A stretch of 64,000 nt of DNA from Treponema bryantii (GCF_900111035.1 NZ_FOFU01000004.1:310001-374000), one strand, 5' to 3'; positions 8,536 to 17,039 are shown, numbered from the stretch's first letter. Made by a program: numbers and translations. Notes: generated by a model from the sequence alone, not told the origin.

Positions 8536-10548
8536 TTATCCCAGTTTTTCGGCAGCGGCTTCCCAGGCGGCGGTGGTCTCGTCGATTTGGGTGGTCACGG
8601 CTTCGATGTCGCGCTGGACTGCCTTTGCTTTTTCACCATTTGAATATACCGCAGGGTCGGACATTTTGTTTTCGAGCTCGGATTTTTTTGCTTCCAGTTC
8701 GGAGATTTTGGCTTCGAGGCGGGCTACTTCTTTTTCAATCTTGCGGCGCTCGGATTCGAGGCGTTTCTGTTCTTCCCAGGAAAGCTGAGCAGGCTTCGCC
8801 GAGTTCTCCAACGAAGGACAATCAGGCATAGCCTGATTGTGCGCATTTTGGAGGTCAAGCCTAAAACAACCCGCTGCCGCAGCTTGTTTTTTAGCGGCTT
8901 CCCCATTAGAGCGGGGTAAAACTTCCCCTCCTTCTGTATTTTCCTGCTTTTCCATCTGCTCCATGTAGAACTCATAACCGCCGACAAAATATTTGTACTG
9001 GCCGTGCTCGAGGTGCAGAACCTTTGTGGCCAGCTGCTCGATAAATCCGCGGTCGTGGCTTACGAAAATTACAGTGCCTCCGAAGCCGCGGAGAGCCTGA
9101 AGCAGAACGTCCTTAGAATGGATGTCGAGGTGGTTTGTAGGTTCATCAAGAACAAGAAGATTTACAGGGCTAAGCAGCAGCTGCAGCAAAGCAATACGGC
9201 TCTTTTCTCCACCGCTCAAAACGTCCAGAGATTTATATACATCGTCACCGCGGAACAGGAAAGCACCGAGCATATCACGGAGCTTTGGAATCAGCTCAAG
9301 AGGAGCCCTTGCTTCGAGGTAATCTAAAATTGTTTCTTTTCCTTTAATAGTCTCGGCGTTATCCTGCGAGAAGTAACCGACCTTTACGCCGGCACCCGGA
9401 ACAACCTCACCGGTAAATGCGCTGTCTTCACCTGCAATAATTCGCAGCAAGGTAGACTTACCCGCGCCGTTGCGTCCGGCAACAACAAGCCGCTCGCCGT
9501 TTTCAAGGGTAAGTTCAAGTTTGTCGAGAACATTCGTTTTGCCGTCGTAAGACTTCGTAATATCATGAAGCCTCATTACAAGTCTGCCACTATGCGGAGC
9601 CGGCGGAAAACTGAAATGGATTTTTTTCAGAGATTCAGGAATCTCAATGCGTTCCATCTTCTCAAGCTTTTTCATGTATTCCTGAGCCTGGGCAGCCTTA
9701 GTAGCCTTATAGCCGAAGCGGCGGATAAAATCTTCAAGTTTGTTGATTTCTTCCTGCTGCTGCTCGTAAGCGGCGATTAGAGTTTTAAGTTCAACCTCGC
9801 GCACTTTTTCATAGTGTGAGAAGTTTCCAGGGTAGCGCTTAAGATCGCCGTTAAAAAGCTCATAAACTTCGTTTATAGTAACATCAAGAAAGTAGCGGTC
9901 ATGGCTGACAAGTAAAAAGCCGCCGCGGAAATTCTGCAGGAACTGCTCAAGCCAGCTTCTTGCTTCAATATCAAGATAGTTTGTAGGTTCATCGAGAAGC
10001 AGGATGTCCGGTCCCTGCATAAGAGCCTTCGCCAGAGCAATACGCATCTGCCATCCGCCGGAGAACTCGGCAGTGTCGCGGTCAAAATCAGAGCGGCTAA
10101 AACCAAGACCAAGCAGAACGCTCTCCGCCATAGCATCTCGCCGGTGCCAGCCGCTGTCATCAAGAGCCTGAATCAACTCCGACTGCTGAATAACAAGCGC
10201 ATCAGTATTACCCTGCCCCGCCTCCAGTTGAGATCCGATTTCGTCTATTTTTCTCTGCATCTCATAGCCGAATTCAAAAGCCTTATCAGCTTCTTCGCGT
10301 AAGGTACAACCGTGGTGAGTAAGCCCGCTCTGAGGAAGATATGCAATGCGGCAGTCCTTCTGAACAGCGCGGCTTCCACTATCCGGCGGAACAAGACCAG
10401 CCAGAACCTTTATGAGAGTAGATTTGCCGGCTCCGTTTGCACCAGTGAGCGCAACCTTAGAGCCAGTCTGTAAATTGATAGTTACATTTTTTAAGATATC
10501 CCGGTCACCGAATGCCAGTGAGACCTGGGAAAATTGTACAAATGCCAT
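8536..10548 (-). CDS. ABC-F ATPase (Uup/EttA-type ribosome-associated)
   Basis: A 670-aa soluble protein with two ABC domains and no membrane segments. Domain 1 has GANGAGKS near residue 36, FSGGWQMR and LLLDEPTNYLD. Domain 2 has AGRNGAGKS, LSGGEKSR and LVLDEPTNHLD. A basic interdomain linker and a C-terminal coiled coil (rich in E, K and L) complete the Uup-like layout. ABC-F proteins act on stalled ribosomes or in antibiotic protection. Between domain 2 and the coiled coil is an atypical stretch of about 50 residues rich in A, C and N, encoded by DNA that contains a perfect 21-bp palindrome (8819-8839), apparently an in-frame insertion. Confidence 0.88.
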   Translation of the reverse strand: MAFVQFSQVSLAFGDRDILKNVTINLQTGSKVALTGANGAGKSTLIKVLAGLVPPDSGSRAVQKDCRIAYLPQSGLTHHGCTLREEADKAFEFGYEMQRKIDEIGSQLEAGQGNTDALVIQQSELIQALDDSGWHRRDAMAESVLLGLGFSRSDFDRDTAEFSGGWQMRIALAKALMQGPDILLLDEPTNYLDIEARSWLEQFLQNFRGGFLLVSHDRYFLDVTINEVYELFNGDLKRYPGNFSHYEKVREVELKTLIAAYEQQQEEINKLEDFIRRFGYKATKAAQAQEYMKKLEKMERIEIPESLKKIHFSFPPAPHSGRLVMRLHDITKSYDGKTNVLDKLELTLENGERLVVAGRNGAGKSTLLRIIAGEDSAFTGEVVPGAGVKVGYFSQDNAETIKGKETILDYLEARAPLELIPKLRDMLGAFLFRGDDVYKSLDVLSGGEKSRIALLQLLLSPVNLLVLDEPTNHLDIHSKDVLLQALRGFGGTVIFVSHDRGFIEQLATKVLHLEHGQYKYFVGGYEFYMEQMEKQENTEGGEVLPRSNGEAAKKQAAAAGCFRLDLQNAHNQAMPDCPSLENSAKPAQLSWEEQKRLESERRKIEKEVARLEAKISELEAKKSELENKMSDPAVYSNGEKAKAVQRDIEAVTTQIDETTAAWEAAAEKLG
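8819..8839. repeat. Perfect palindrome inside the ABC-F gene
   Basis: Arms CAATCAGGC and GCCTGATTG are separated by ATA, in frame within the coding region. The surrounding residues do not look like ABC-F sequence, which suggests an inserted palindromic element that kept the frame. Confidence 0.6.
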
Positions 10549-10549
10549 A

Positions 10550-11848
10550 TTATTTCTTCATGTAAACAATAACCGGGCTCACACCGCGGCTCTTCAACTG
10601 ACTTCCGCTTAAAGTTGCACCCGTAGTATCTTCGAGACGCAAAGCTCCATTTTCCAGTTTGTAAAGGAAGTTTACTTCGCGACTCATTCCATCAAATTTC
10701 ATAGTGAGAACACCATCGTAAGAAGCAGCCAGATCTTTAGAAAGCGAATACTTAACCAAAGCAGAACCAGTACTCTTTGTTCCAGCATCAATTACAGAAG
10801 GAACAAGCAGTTTAAAGCCATTCCAGCGGAAAGTACCGTCTTCATTGAAAGAAATCTTACCATAGCTAGAACTTGAGAAAATCGGACCGTGAGACCAGAT
10901 CTGCATATAAGCCTGAGAACGACGTTCCTTTTCTGCATTAACAATATCAGCAACACTTTCAGACAAAGTAACAAAGTTAAGGTCCTGAGGTTTACCGCTT
11001 GCATCAGTGTAGCGAAGAACAATGTAGTTTGCACGGCGGTAGATAATCTTCATAGAGATGCCGTTCAACGAATATTCATTGTCATCTGTCTTAGTAAAGC
11101 CATCATAATCCCAGCTCTCATGAATCTCATTAGTATTCAGAGAAACCTTCTTGCCTTCTAAATCAATAGTAAATTTATAAAGCGGATGAATAAGCCCAAG
11201 GTCAATATTATGGCTGTCAATCATAGTGCGGAAATAATCCGGATACCAGGTATTAGCCACAATAGTATCCCAGTGAGCATCTTCTTCCTGAGCTTCAACA
11301 ATTTCACCACCGCCAACACGCTGACCGGTTGCATCCGTTTCATAAAGATTCAGATTGTAAGAAAAGCACCAGCCCATAGTACCGTCGCCAGTGAGAATGC
11401 GGTACCAGTCACCCTCAAGAGCAGTTTTGCCAGCCATAGGAGCCTGACCATTACCCTTGTAGAGAATCTTAATAACCTCACCCTTTCGGAGACGATAAAC
11501 CTGCTTAGCAGTATTTACAGGTTCAGCACGGCAAGGAAGCCCGTCCAGTTTTACAGAAGCATAAGTAGCCGCATTTTCAGCATACTTAGCAGCAACAGCC
11601 TTAACCTTACTTTTTCTCACAGGTTCAGTAAGCTGCCACAAAGCCACCTCAAGCTTTTCGCCGTTTTTATTTCCAATTACATATACATGCGAAATATTAG
11701 ATTTGATGTAAACAGGAACAGTGTCACCACTTTTAATCTGCTGGTCCGGAATAGTCCAGAGCACAACAGAGTAGCCCATCACCTTGTCGCTGCAGGCAGT
11801 GAAGAAGAGGGTAAAAAGAATGATTAAAGGTAAAAATAGTTTCTTCAT
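10550..11848 (-). CDS. Lipoprotein with bacterial SH3-like domain
   Basis: A 432-aa protein with a lipoprotein signal (lipobox FTACS, Cys19). Residues about 90-170 resemble an SH3b domain (LPCRAEPVNTAKQVYRLRKGEVIKI, shown here in parts, then GDWYRI and MGWCFSYNL). The C-terminal half is beta-rich with no recognised catalytic motif. SH3b domains bind peptidoglycan or peptides, so a cell-envelope role is likely. The stop codon is one base from the ABC-F start, so the two genes may be co-transcribed. No specific function can be given. Confidence 0.65.
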   Translation of the reverse strand: MKKLFLPLIILFTLFFTACSDKVMGYSVVLWTIPDQQIKSGDTVPVYIKSNISHVYVIGNKNGEKLEVALWQLTEPVRKSKVKAVAAKYAENAATYASVKLDGLPCRAEPVNTAKQVYRLRKGEVIKILYKGNGQAPMAGKTALEGDWYRILTGDGTMGWCFSYNLNLYETDATGQRVGGGEIVEAQEEDAHWDTIVANTWYPDYFRTMIDSHNIDLGLIHPLYKFTIDLEGKKVSLNTNEIHESWDYDGFTKTDDNEYSLNGISMKIIYRRANYIVLRYTDASGKPQDLNFVTLSESVADIVNAEKERRSQAYMQIWSHGPIFSSSSYGKISFNEDGTFRWNGFKLLVPSVIDAGTKSTGSALVKYSLSKDLAASYDGVLTMKFDGMSREVNFLYKLENGALRLEDTTGATLSGSQLKSRGVSPVIVYMKK

Positions 11849-11861
11849 AGTATTTATATTT

Positions 11862-11891
11862 CGTCATTGCGAGCGGAGCGAAGCAATGACG
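11862..11891. repeat. Dispersed intergenic palindrome
   Basis: Perfect 9-bp arms CGTCATTGC and GCAATGACG surround GAGCGGAGCGAA. This CGTCATTGCGAGC-type word is seen as a dispersed intergenic repeat in many unrelated bacteria. It lies between thyX and the SH3 lipoprotein gene and could act as a structured RNA end. Confidence 0.65.
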
Positions 11892-11900
11892 TGGAGTTTT

Positions 11901-12737
11901 CTACAACTGAACCCCAGTCTTAATTTTTTCGTTAAAGCGGTCAAGTTTCTTGCCTTCGAGAGGGTTCGGCTCACCGGCAAGTACCTTACGCAGAGCATCC
12001 ATTTCTTCACCACTGAAGTTTACACCCTCATTCATATGATTGATGAAGCTTTCAGTTGCCATAGGAGCAACCTTGCGGCACATCTCAAGGATTACTTCAG
12101 CATATACGCGGATTTCATACTGAGCATGAGAATCCAGACGGAGCTTAAGGAAGTGGAACAGATTGTGAAGATCCATCTCCCAGTAAAATTCAGTGTATAA
12201 AGAAAGAGGAAGATTTATACGTGCAATTTCGCGGGCAAGACCACTGTCTAAAAGCTCGCTGTAGTTTTCATAAGATTCCTTCTGACCAGCCTCAAGCTGA
12301 GCAATAATCTTATCAGCAGTTTCCTTATCAAAAGCTTCGTTGCAGCGGCCCTGCTTATTGTCCTTACTCTGAGGAGCAACCTTGTCTTCAGCAGGAACAT
12401 AGAATTCTTCTTTCATAATAGAGTAACGGCCAGACACCTCATTCATGCGGCCAGTACGATGGCGAACCCACTGACGGGCAACAAAAATAGGCATCTTAAC
12501 ATGGAAAGTCATTACAACCTGCTCAAACGGAGAAGTATGCTGATGACGCAAAAGATAATCAATGAGGGCGCCGTCCTGGCTCACAGATTTAGTTCCTTCA
12601 CCATATGAAACACGGGCAGACTGAACAATACGCTGGTCTCCACCAAAATAATCTACAAGACGAACAAAACCTTTGTCGAGAACAGGATACTCCTTGTCCA
12701 AAATTTCTTCAGCAGCAGGAACTACGCAATGTGCCAT
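11901..12737 (-). CDS. thyX: Flavin-dependent thymidylate synthase
   Basis: A 278-aa protein from the ATG at 12737. The diagnostic ThyX motif RHRTGRMNEVSGRY lies near residue 97, followed by the conserved DLHNLFHFLKLR helix. ThyX converts dUMP to dTMP using FAD and methylenetetrahydrofolate. I chose 12737 because TGAGG lies 6 nt upstream; the longer frame to 12749 begins with TTG and would include the ribosome site. A 13-bp hairpin with a T-run sits 20 bp upstream. The C-terminal extension of about 50 residues (EGVNFSGEEMDAL onward) is typical of spirochaete and Bacteroidetes forms. Confidence 0.95.
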   Translation of the reverse strand: MAHCVVPAAEEILDKEYPVLDKGFVRLVDYFGGDQRIVQSARVSYGEGTKSVSQDGALIDYLLRHQHTSPFEQVVMTFHVKMPIFVARQWVRHRTGRMNEVSGRYSIMKEEFYVPAEDKVAPQSKDNKQGRCNEAFDKETADKIIAQLEAGQKESYENYSELLDSGLAREIARINLPLSLYTEFYWEMDLHNLFHFLKLRLDSHAQYEIRVYAEVILEMCRKVAPMATESFINHMNEGVNFSGEEMDALRKVLAGEPNPLEGKKLDRFNEKIKTGVQL

Positions 12738-12757
12738 ATAAATCCTCAATATAAAAA

Positions 12758-12788
12758 AATGAAACAGATTCTAATAATCTGTTTCATT
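12758..12788 (-). terminator. Strong hairpin plus T-run directly before thyX (terminator or leader attenuator)
   Basis: Perfect 13-bp arms AATGAAACAGATT and AATCTGTTTCATT surround CTAAT. On the minus strand seven T follow at once, then the thyX ribosome site. It can end transcripts from the DUF308 gene, but any thyX mRNA starting at the candidate promoter 12792-12818 would begin with it. Confidence 0.65.
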
Positions 12789-12791
12789 AAT

Positions 12792-12818
12792 AATATAGAA
12801 AAATGATTGTATTATCAA
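12792..12818 (-). promoter_or_regulatory. Weak candidate promoter for thyX
   Basis: Minus-strand TTGATA (12813-12818) and TATATT (12792-12797) with a short 15-bp spacer. The start site would fall at the foot of the hairpin at 12758-12788. Confidence 0.3.
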
Positions 12819-12839
12819 TAATCTATGAAATCTAAAAAC

Positions 12840-12978
12840 TCTATAAAACCACAAAGTACTTCCGCTGCGAGAGCCCCAATCTGCGGTTGAGCGTAAGTGG
12901 AATCCGACTCGCTAGCGCTCGCGACGCTCAAATGCAGATTGGGGCTCTCTCCGCTCGCGTACTTTGTGATTTTATAGA
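12840..12978. repeat. Long imperfect inverted repeat, 139 bp
   Basis: The ends TCTATAAAA / TTTTATAGA, then ACAAAGTAC / GTACTTTGT, then GAGAGCCCCAATCTGC and its complement, pair in order, giving arms of about 50 bp around a GC-rich centre. It fills the space between thyX and the DUF308 gene. It resembles a dispersed chromosomal element more than a terminator. No open frame was seen in it. Confidence 0.7.
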
Positions 12979-13002
12979 CCGTGAGCTAATAAATATCTAT
13001 TA

Positions 13003-13623
13003 TTATTCGCCGTTTTCAGAATCTGTTTCGTTTTTTTCTACAGAGTCTTCCTTAGCGGAAACGGAATCATCCTTCACCTCGACCACTTCGCCTTCAACAA
13101 CGTTGCGGTTTGAAAAAACGTCAAAAAGAATCAGACACAGGCCGCCAACCAGAACAATAATACCAATCAGGCGGATAATTGCGTTGCCCAGAGAACGTGG
13201 GGATATCAGAATCAGAACGACAGCAACAGCCAGAAGCAGAAGATTTTCGATGATATAGCGCTTACGTTCAACCCCGGAATCCTTCAGCAGAGCCGCAGCA
13301 TAAAAGCCCGCAGCACCAGAAAGCAGCAGGTAAAAAATCAGCACCCAGATCATAGCAGACCAGGCCGCGCCGCCAATCGCAAGCGGAAACAGCACAGCCA
13401 TCGCACCGGCAACAATACTTACAATACTCTTAATCAGAATAGTTTTACGGTAGCCCGCATCATCAGAAATAACCTTGGTAAACTTCAGACTGTAAATTCC
13501 ATACCCAATCGCCGCAAGCCCAATAATCACAACAACGAGCTTAATCCAGAAAGCAGGAAAAATAATCACCAGAAGCCCCAGCAGCGCCGCCAGAATCCCA
13601 GAAAAAAGATACCATCGTTTCAT
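13003..13623 (-). CDS. DUF308/HdeD-family membrane protein
   Basis: A 206-aa protein with about six hydrophobic segments in the first 165 residues, paired as in the HdeD/DUF308 family (GILAALLGLLVIIFPAFW at the start). The tail from residue 175 is acidic (EVVEVKDDSV, then many E, S and D) and probably cytoplasmic. HdeD in E. coli is linked to acid resistance; for most members no function is known. It is a single gene with a long inverted repeat on its downstream side. Confidence 0.7.
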   Translation of the reverse strand: MKRWYLFSGILAALLGLLVIIFPAFWIKLVVVIIGLAAIGYGIYSLKFTKVISDDAGYRKTILIKSIVSIVAGAMAVLFPLAIGGAAWSAMIWVLIFYLLLSGAAGFYAAALLKDSGVERKRYIIENLLLLAVAVVLILISPRSLGNAIIRLIGIIVLVGGLCLILFDVFSNRNVVEGEVVEVKDDSVSAKEDSVEKNETDSENGE

Positions 13624-13701
13624 ATAAACACTTCCTTTCTTCTATAGTTTTCTTTAATTATAAATCACTTCACCGGAATTGTCATCAAATATCAGAAAGG
13701 C

Positions 13702-13717
13702 GGGGGAAGTCTCCCCC
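13702..13717. repeat. Short hairpin GGGGGA-AGTC-TCCCCC, copy 1
   Basis: Perfect 6-bp arms with a 4-base loop, 9 bp past the end of the 2TM-NUDIX gene. The identical 16-mer recurs at 15118-15133 upstream of the same gene. It may serve as a weak terminator. Confidence 0.6.
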
Positions 13718-13726
13718 AAACAGTTT

Positions 13727-15085
13727 TTATTCTTCAGAGTTAAAAAGACCAGATTCAATAGCAAATGTAAAACATACAGATGTAGAAGGAACCATTTTAA
13801 ATTTACGGATTTTTGTTTTTCTTATCTTTGATTTACAGATAATTTTATTATTATAGACTAAAAATCCCTTGTCACCACAAATATCTTCAGCTTTTAGCCA
13901 TCCAATTCTTTTGCCATCAACAAAAAGATTCTTTGTATTTTTACGAGCATTTTCCTTAAAAAAGACTTCCAGCTCATTCTTTGTAAGACTTGTTTTATAA
14001 TAAGTAAAAAACTGAGGTTTTCCACCTTCAACTATATTTCTATAGGCCGTACAAATTCCGTGAACTGGATTTTGATTAACAGGGTTATGTTTAGGTTCTA
14101 AAGTAACACCTTTTTCTATAAGACTCTCTATAAACTTTTTAATTTTTTTTGATTTTTCCTTTTTCAGAATTTCTTTTAAATCGTCATTATTCTTTGGAAT
14201 TCCCAATTCTTTATGATATTCAGCTCTAATACCTTTTATCAGTGCAGATACAGTCAATTTTTCTGTTTCAGAACTTACCAGTTCACAAACCTTAATTGAA
14301 CCTTCAACACTCAACCCCCATACCCGCTTACCAATAGACAAATCTTTATTTCGTTTAATTATTGGAATATAATTATCACTTGTTTCAAGGAATCCGTTAA
14401 ATCCAATATGATTAGAGAGATTTGACTCCCCAAGAGCAGGCAAAAATGGACCATAACATAATTTGTCTCTAATAGATAATCCCGATTCCAAATGGTAATC
14501 CATCGCACGGTTTGTTACCAAAGAATCATAATAAGTAGTTCTTTCAGTCTCTATATTAAAAACACCATCATTCAAATACCAATTTTTAATCCTAATATTA
14601 AGCTGATTATATACAGAAGATGATGAATGTGCTTTTATCAATTCATCATAATGTTCCTGTGCAAACTCCGGAAGCTTATACATATTTTCAGGCTTATCAT
14701 CAATATGTATATTTAAATCCAGCAACTTTCCTTCATTCAGAATTGGAAAAATAACCTTATTTCCCGATTCATCTTTTTTTTTGTCTTTTTTATTATCTTT
14801 AGGATTAGTATATTCCTGTTTCTTATTTTTATAGGACTTACAAAGTTTATCATAATCATTTGTTAATTTTATCCCATCTTCAATCCAGTTATTTACAACT
14901 ACAGAAATAAAGTGTCCAACAGTAGTTATAATCAAAACTATCGCAAGTGAATAAAGTACCGAATAATCAACCTCTTTTTGTTTTCTACAGAATAAAATAC
15001 AAACAATAATGACAGCAGAAATTATCCCATTTAAGACATCTGTTTTTACAAGAATATGAATAATTTGATTCCATTTTTTCTTCAT
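13727..15085 (-). CDS. 2TM protein with NUDIX-like domain, putative defence effector
   Basis: A 452-aa protein. Two membrane segments lie near residues 17-34 and 43-64, then a very basic lysine-rich linker (about 85-110), then a cytosolic domain. Residues about 220-300 look NUDIX-like: NHIGFNGFLETSD, GLSVEGSIKVCE, and a Nudix-box-like helix RAEYHKELGI. Such domains (SMODS-associated NUDIX) are known mainly as nucleotide-sensing or effector modules in nucleotide-signal defence systems. It lies 238 bp downstream of the cyclase gene on the same strand, separated by repeats. I infer a membrane effector triggered by the cyclase product; a role independent of the cyclase is possible. Confidence 0.55.
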   Translation of the reverse strand: MKKKWNQIIHILVKTDVLNGIISAVIIVCILFCRKQKEVDYSVLYSLAIVLIITTVGHFISVVVNNWIEDGIKLTNDYDKLCKSYKNKKQEYTNPKDNKKDKKKDESGNKVIFPILNEGKLLDLNIHIDDKPENMYKLPEFAQEHYDELIKAHSSSSVYNQLNIRIKNWYLNDGVFNIETERTTYYDSLVTNRAMDYHLESGLSIRDKLCYGPFLPALGESNLSNHIGFNGFLETSDNYIPIIKRNKDLSIGKRVWGLSVEGSIKVCELVSSETEKLTVSALIKGIRAEYHKELGIPKNNDDLKEILKKEKSKKIKKFIESLIEKGVTLEPKHNPVNQNPVHGICTAYRNIVEGGKPQFFTYYKTSLTKNELEVFFKENARKNTKNLFVDGKRIGWLKAEDICGDKGFLVYNNKIICKSKIRKTKIRKFKMVPSTSVCFTFAIESGLFNSEE

Positions 15086-15117
15086 ACTATATCCCTATTT
15101 TTTTATTTATATGAAGA

Positions 15118-15235
15118 GGGGGAAGTCTCCCCCTGCGCTCCAGACTCCTCGGCTTCGCCTGCGGTGTCTTCCGCTACCCTCTCTATGGGACAAAACAAGG
15201 AGTTCGTTGTCCCATAACGCCAAAAAAATAACTTC
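15118..15235. repeat. Structured repeat between cyclase and 2TM-NUDIX genes
   Basis: It starts with the same GGGGGA-AGTC-TCCCCC hairpin as 13702-13717 and continues with a GC-rich stretch to a 10-bp hairpin TATGGGACAA / TTGTCCCATA and then AACGCCAAAAAA. A related arrangement (CTCCCCCC..., TACGG/CCGTA, AACGCCCAAAAAA) lies at about 18612-18700. This points to a dispersed element of roughly 100 bp. Confidence 0.5.
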
Positions 15236-15322
15236 CTTTTTCAACAATAACAGACTTAATCAAATTCGTTTGATATTGAATTAAAAATAATAAGCATCTC
15301 TTTTATTTAATTTAGGTAAGCT

Positions 15323-16441
15323 TTAATTTATTAATTTCAATTCTGGTAAAATCTGATTTCGTAATAATTCTGAATATGTTTTAAACAAAGGTGGTTCTTG
15401 TTCAGTATTCCATTCTACTTCAATATATGGATCTTCTTTCTGATATAAGCCAGGTAAATATTGGCTGAAATGAATAAAACCTCCTCTTTTCTGATAATCA
15501 ACAAAAGAAGCACCAAATAATGGCATTTTTTCATATTCGAATAGTTTTAGCTCTACTGATGGATAATCTTTTTTAATTGAATTATACCAATTTTTTATTT
15601 CTTCAATAGATTTAGCTTTATCATTAAAATCATTTTTATAAGTACTATGCATAAAAGTATTTATTGAAGTTTCAAGATTATCTGCAGCATAAATTACGGA
15701 AATTCTAATTGATTTATTTTTTTCTAGATTTATTTGTTTTATAGAATCTAATGTTCCTTTATTAACAATGGCATAAAAAACAACTTCTTCAGCATTTTTT
15801 AATTTGCTATAGAAATAGTTTTTTCTTTCTTCTTTTGGATATTCTGACGAATACACATGATTTTTGTAATTAATTCTTAAAACTGTATCGGAACCATACT
15901 CTTTTTTATTTCTTATAAATATAACTGAGTTAAAAATATGTGGAAAATTGTGTTTGTCATATACACAAGACTGGCAAATATTTTTAAAAGGTATACCGAA
16001 ACAATCATTTGAATTTTCAAATTTTTCCTTAAATAAGGTATGTCCGATTACAATTGACTTTTTATCGCCAGCACCACTAATTCTACTTAAATCATTTATT
16101 GCACTACCAACAATATTTTTATTATTATTAATATCAGTTTCTATAGAAACATTTCCTACATCAATAGCAGTACGAAATAAATACCCTTTGCTCTCCCCCC
16201 ATTGATACAAATCCAGTGTAAATTCAATTAATGATTTTAAATTTGAATCATTATTTTCTACACCAAGGTACATTCCATCTCCAGTACAAATTTTTACAGT
16301 AGAATTATTTTCCAGGTTGCGATTTATCAAAGTATTCCTAACAAAGTTCTGAACTTCAATAAAATAAGTTTCTTGTTGCGTATTGTTATGCTTTGAATAT
16401 TCAACAAGATCAAAAACAAGAAGAAGATAAGATACAGCCAT
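15323..16441 (-). CDS. Class III nucleotide cyclase (Pycsar-like) with C-terminal domain of unknown type
   Basis: A 372-aa protein from the ATG at 16441, one base after the TIR-like gene, with GGAG upstream. Residues 1-150 form a class III cyclase domain: metal-binding Asp11 (VFDLVEYS) and Asp55 (TGDG), plus the Asn116-x3-Arg120 pair (GSAINDLSR) that stabilises the transition state. All catalytic positions are present. The single, divergent domain and its TIR neighbours fit the pyrimidine cyclases of Pycsar defence better than housekeeping adenylate cyclases, but base specificity cannot be read from sequence. Residues about 185-372 form a second domain ending in EWNTEQEPPLFKTYSELL that I do not recognise. 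Confidence 0.7.
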   Translation of the reverse strand: MAVSYLLLVFDLVEYSKHNNTQQETYFIEVQNFVRNTLINRNLENNSTVKICTGDGMYLGVENNDSNLKSLIEFTLDLYQWGESKGYLFRTAIDVGNVSIETDINNNKNIVGSAINDLSRISGAGDKKSIVIGHTLFKEKFENSNDCFGIPFKNICQSCVYDKHNFPHIFNSVIFIRNKKEYGSDTVLRINYKNHVYSSEYPKEERKNYFYSKLKNAEEVVFYAIVNKGTLDSIKQINLEKNKSIRISVIYAADNLETSINTFMHSTYKNDFNDKAKSIEEIKNWYNSIKKDYPSVELKLFEYEKMPLFGASFVDYQKRGGFIHFSQYLPGLYQKEDPYIEVEWNTEQEPPLFKTYSELLRNQILPELKLIN

Positions 16442-16442
16442 T

Positions 16443-16985
16443 TTAATCACTCCATTCCATTCCAGTTCTATTCTTTCCAAACATAGTCCTTGAATTATCA
16501 GGAAGACAATAAGGATTATTACGATTCTTAAAAACATCATCAATCCATTTCATTAATTCAACAGGATTTTCTGTCCAATTATATATTTTTGCAAATTTGC
16601 AATCGATATTATCTGCTAATCTTGGTGGAATTGTATGCTTGTTGTAATGTTGAATATCTTTTCTTGGATATGTAGGCAAAATAATACCAATTAATCCTGA
16701 TCTTGGATTTTTTTCTGTATCACGAATACTTGAACTAATTTCCCAATCAACGTATTTTCTTTTCCAAGTTTCTGCACCAATTAATACTATTGTTACAGTT
16801 GTATCACTTAAATATTCGTCTCGTATTTTTTGTCGTATAGTATCTGTTTTGAGATTATCATCAATATCCCCATCTTTTACCGATCTATTTACAAAAAAAT
16901 CACCGCCGAACAAAGCATCCAACTTGTTATAGTAATACTGATCATTATCATGATGATAACTAATAAAAACTTTATGTTTATCCAT
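16443..16985 (-). CDS. TIR-like protein of the MTH538/ThsB (DUF1863) family
   Basis: A 180-aa protein. KVFISYHHDND at the start, then IRQKIRDEYLSDTTVTIVLIG (conserved in parts) and TWKRKYVDWEI are the hallmark of the MTH538 TIR-like domain found in Thoeris ThsB. In Thoeris this protein senses infection and makes a cyclic ADP-ribose type signal. Here there is no ThsA; instead the cyclase gene follows with one base between them, so the two are surely co-transcribed. A clear promoter lies upstream at 17010-17039. Whether it is an enzyme, a sensor or an effector in this locus is open. Confidence 0.75.
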   Translation of the reverse strand: MDKHKVFISYHHDNDQYYYNKLDALFGGDFFVNRSVKDGDIDDNLKTDTIRQKIRDEYLSDTTVTIVLIGAETWKRKYVDWEISSSIRDTEKNPRSGLIGIILPTYPRKDIQHYNKHTIPPRLADNIDCKFAKIYNWTENPVELMKWIDDVFKNRNNPYCLPDNSRTMFGKNRTGMEWSD

Positions 16986-17009
16986 AATTTTTTTTTAACT
17001 CCTATTTTA

Positions 17010-17039
17010 AATATAGTAATTTTTGTTAATAAATGTCAA
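17010..17039 (-). promoter_or_regulatory. Promoter of the TIR-like/cyclase operon
   Basis: Minus-strand TTGACA (17034-17039), 18-bp spacer, TATATT (17010-17015), then AGGAG and the ATG at 16985. Confidence 0.7.

Noticed and set aside
15118..15235. Integron attC site
   Set aside because: It has hairpins and an AACGCC end, but the required RYYYAAC/GTTRRRY boxes are not found and no integrase is nearby.
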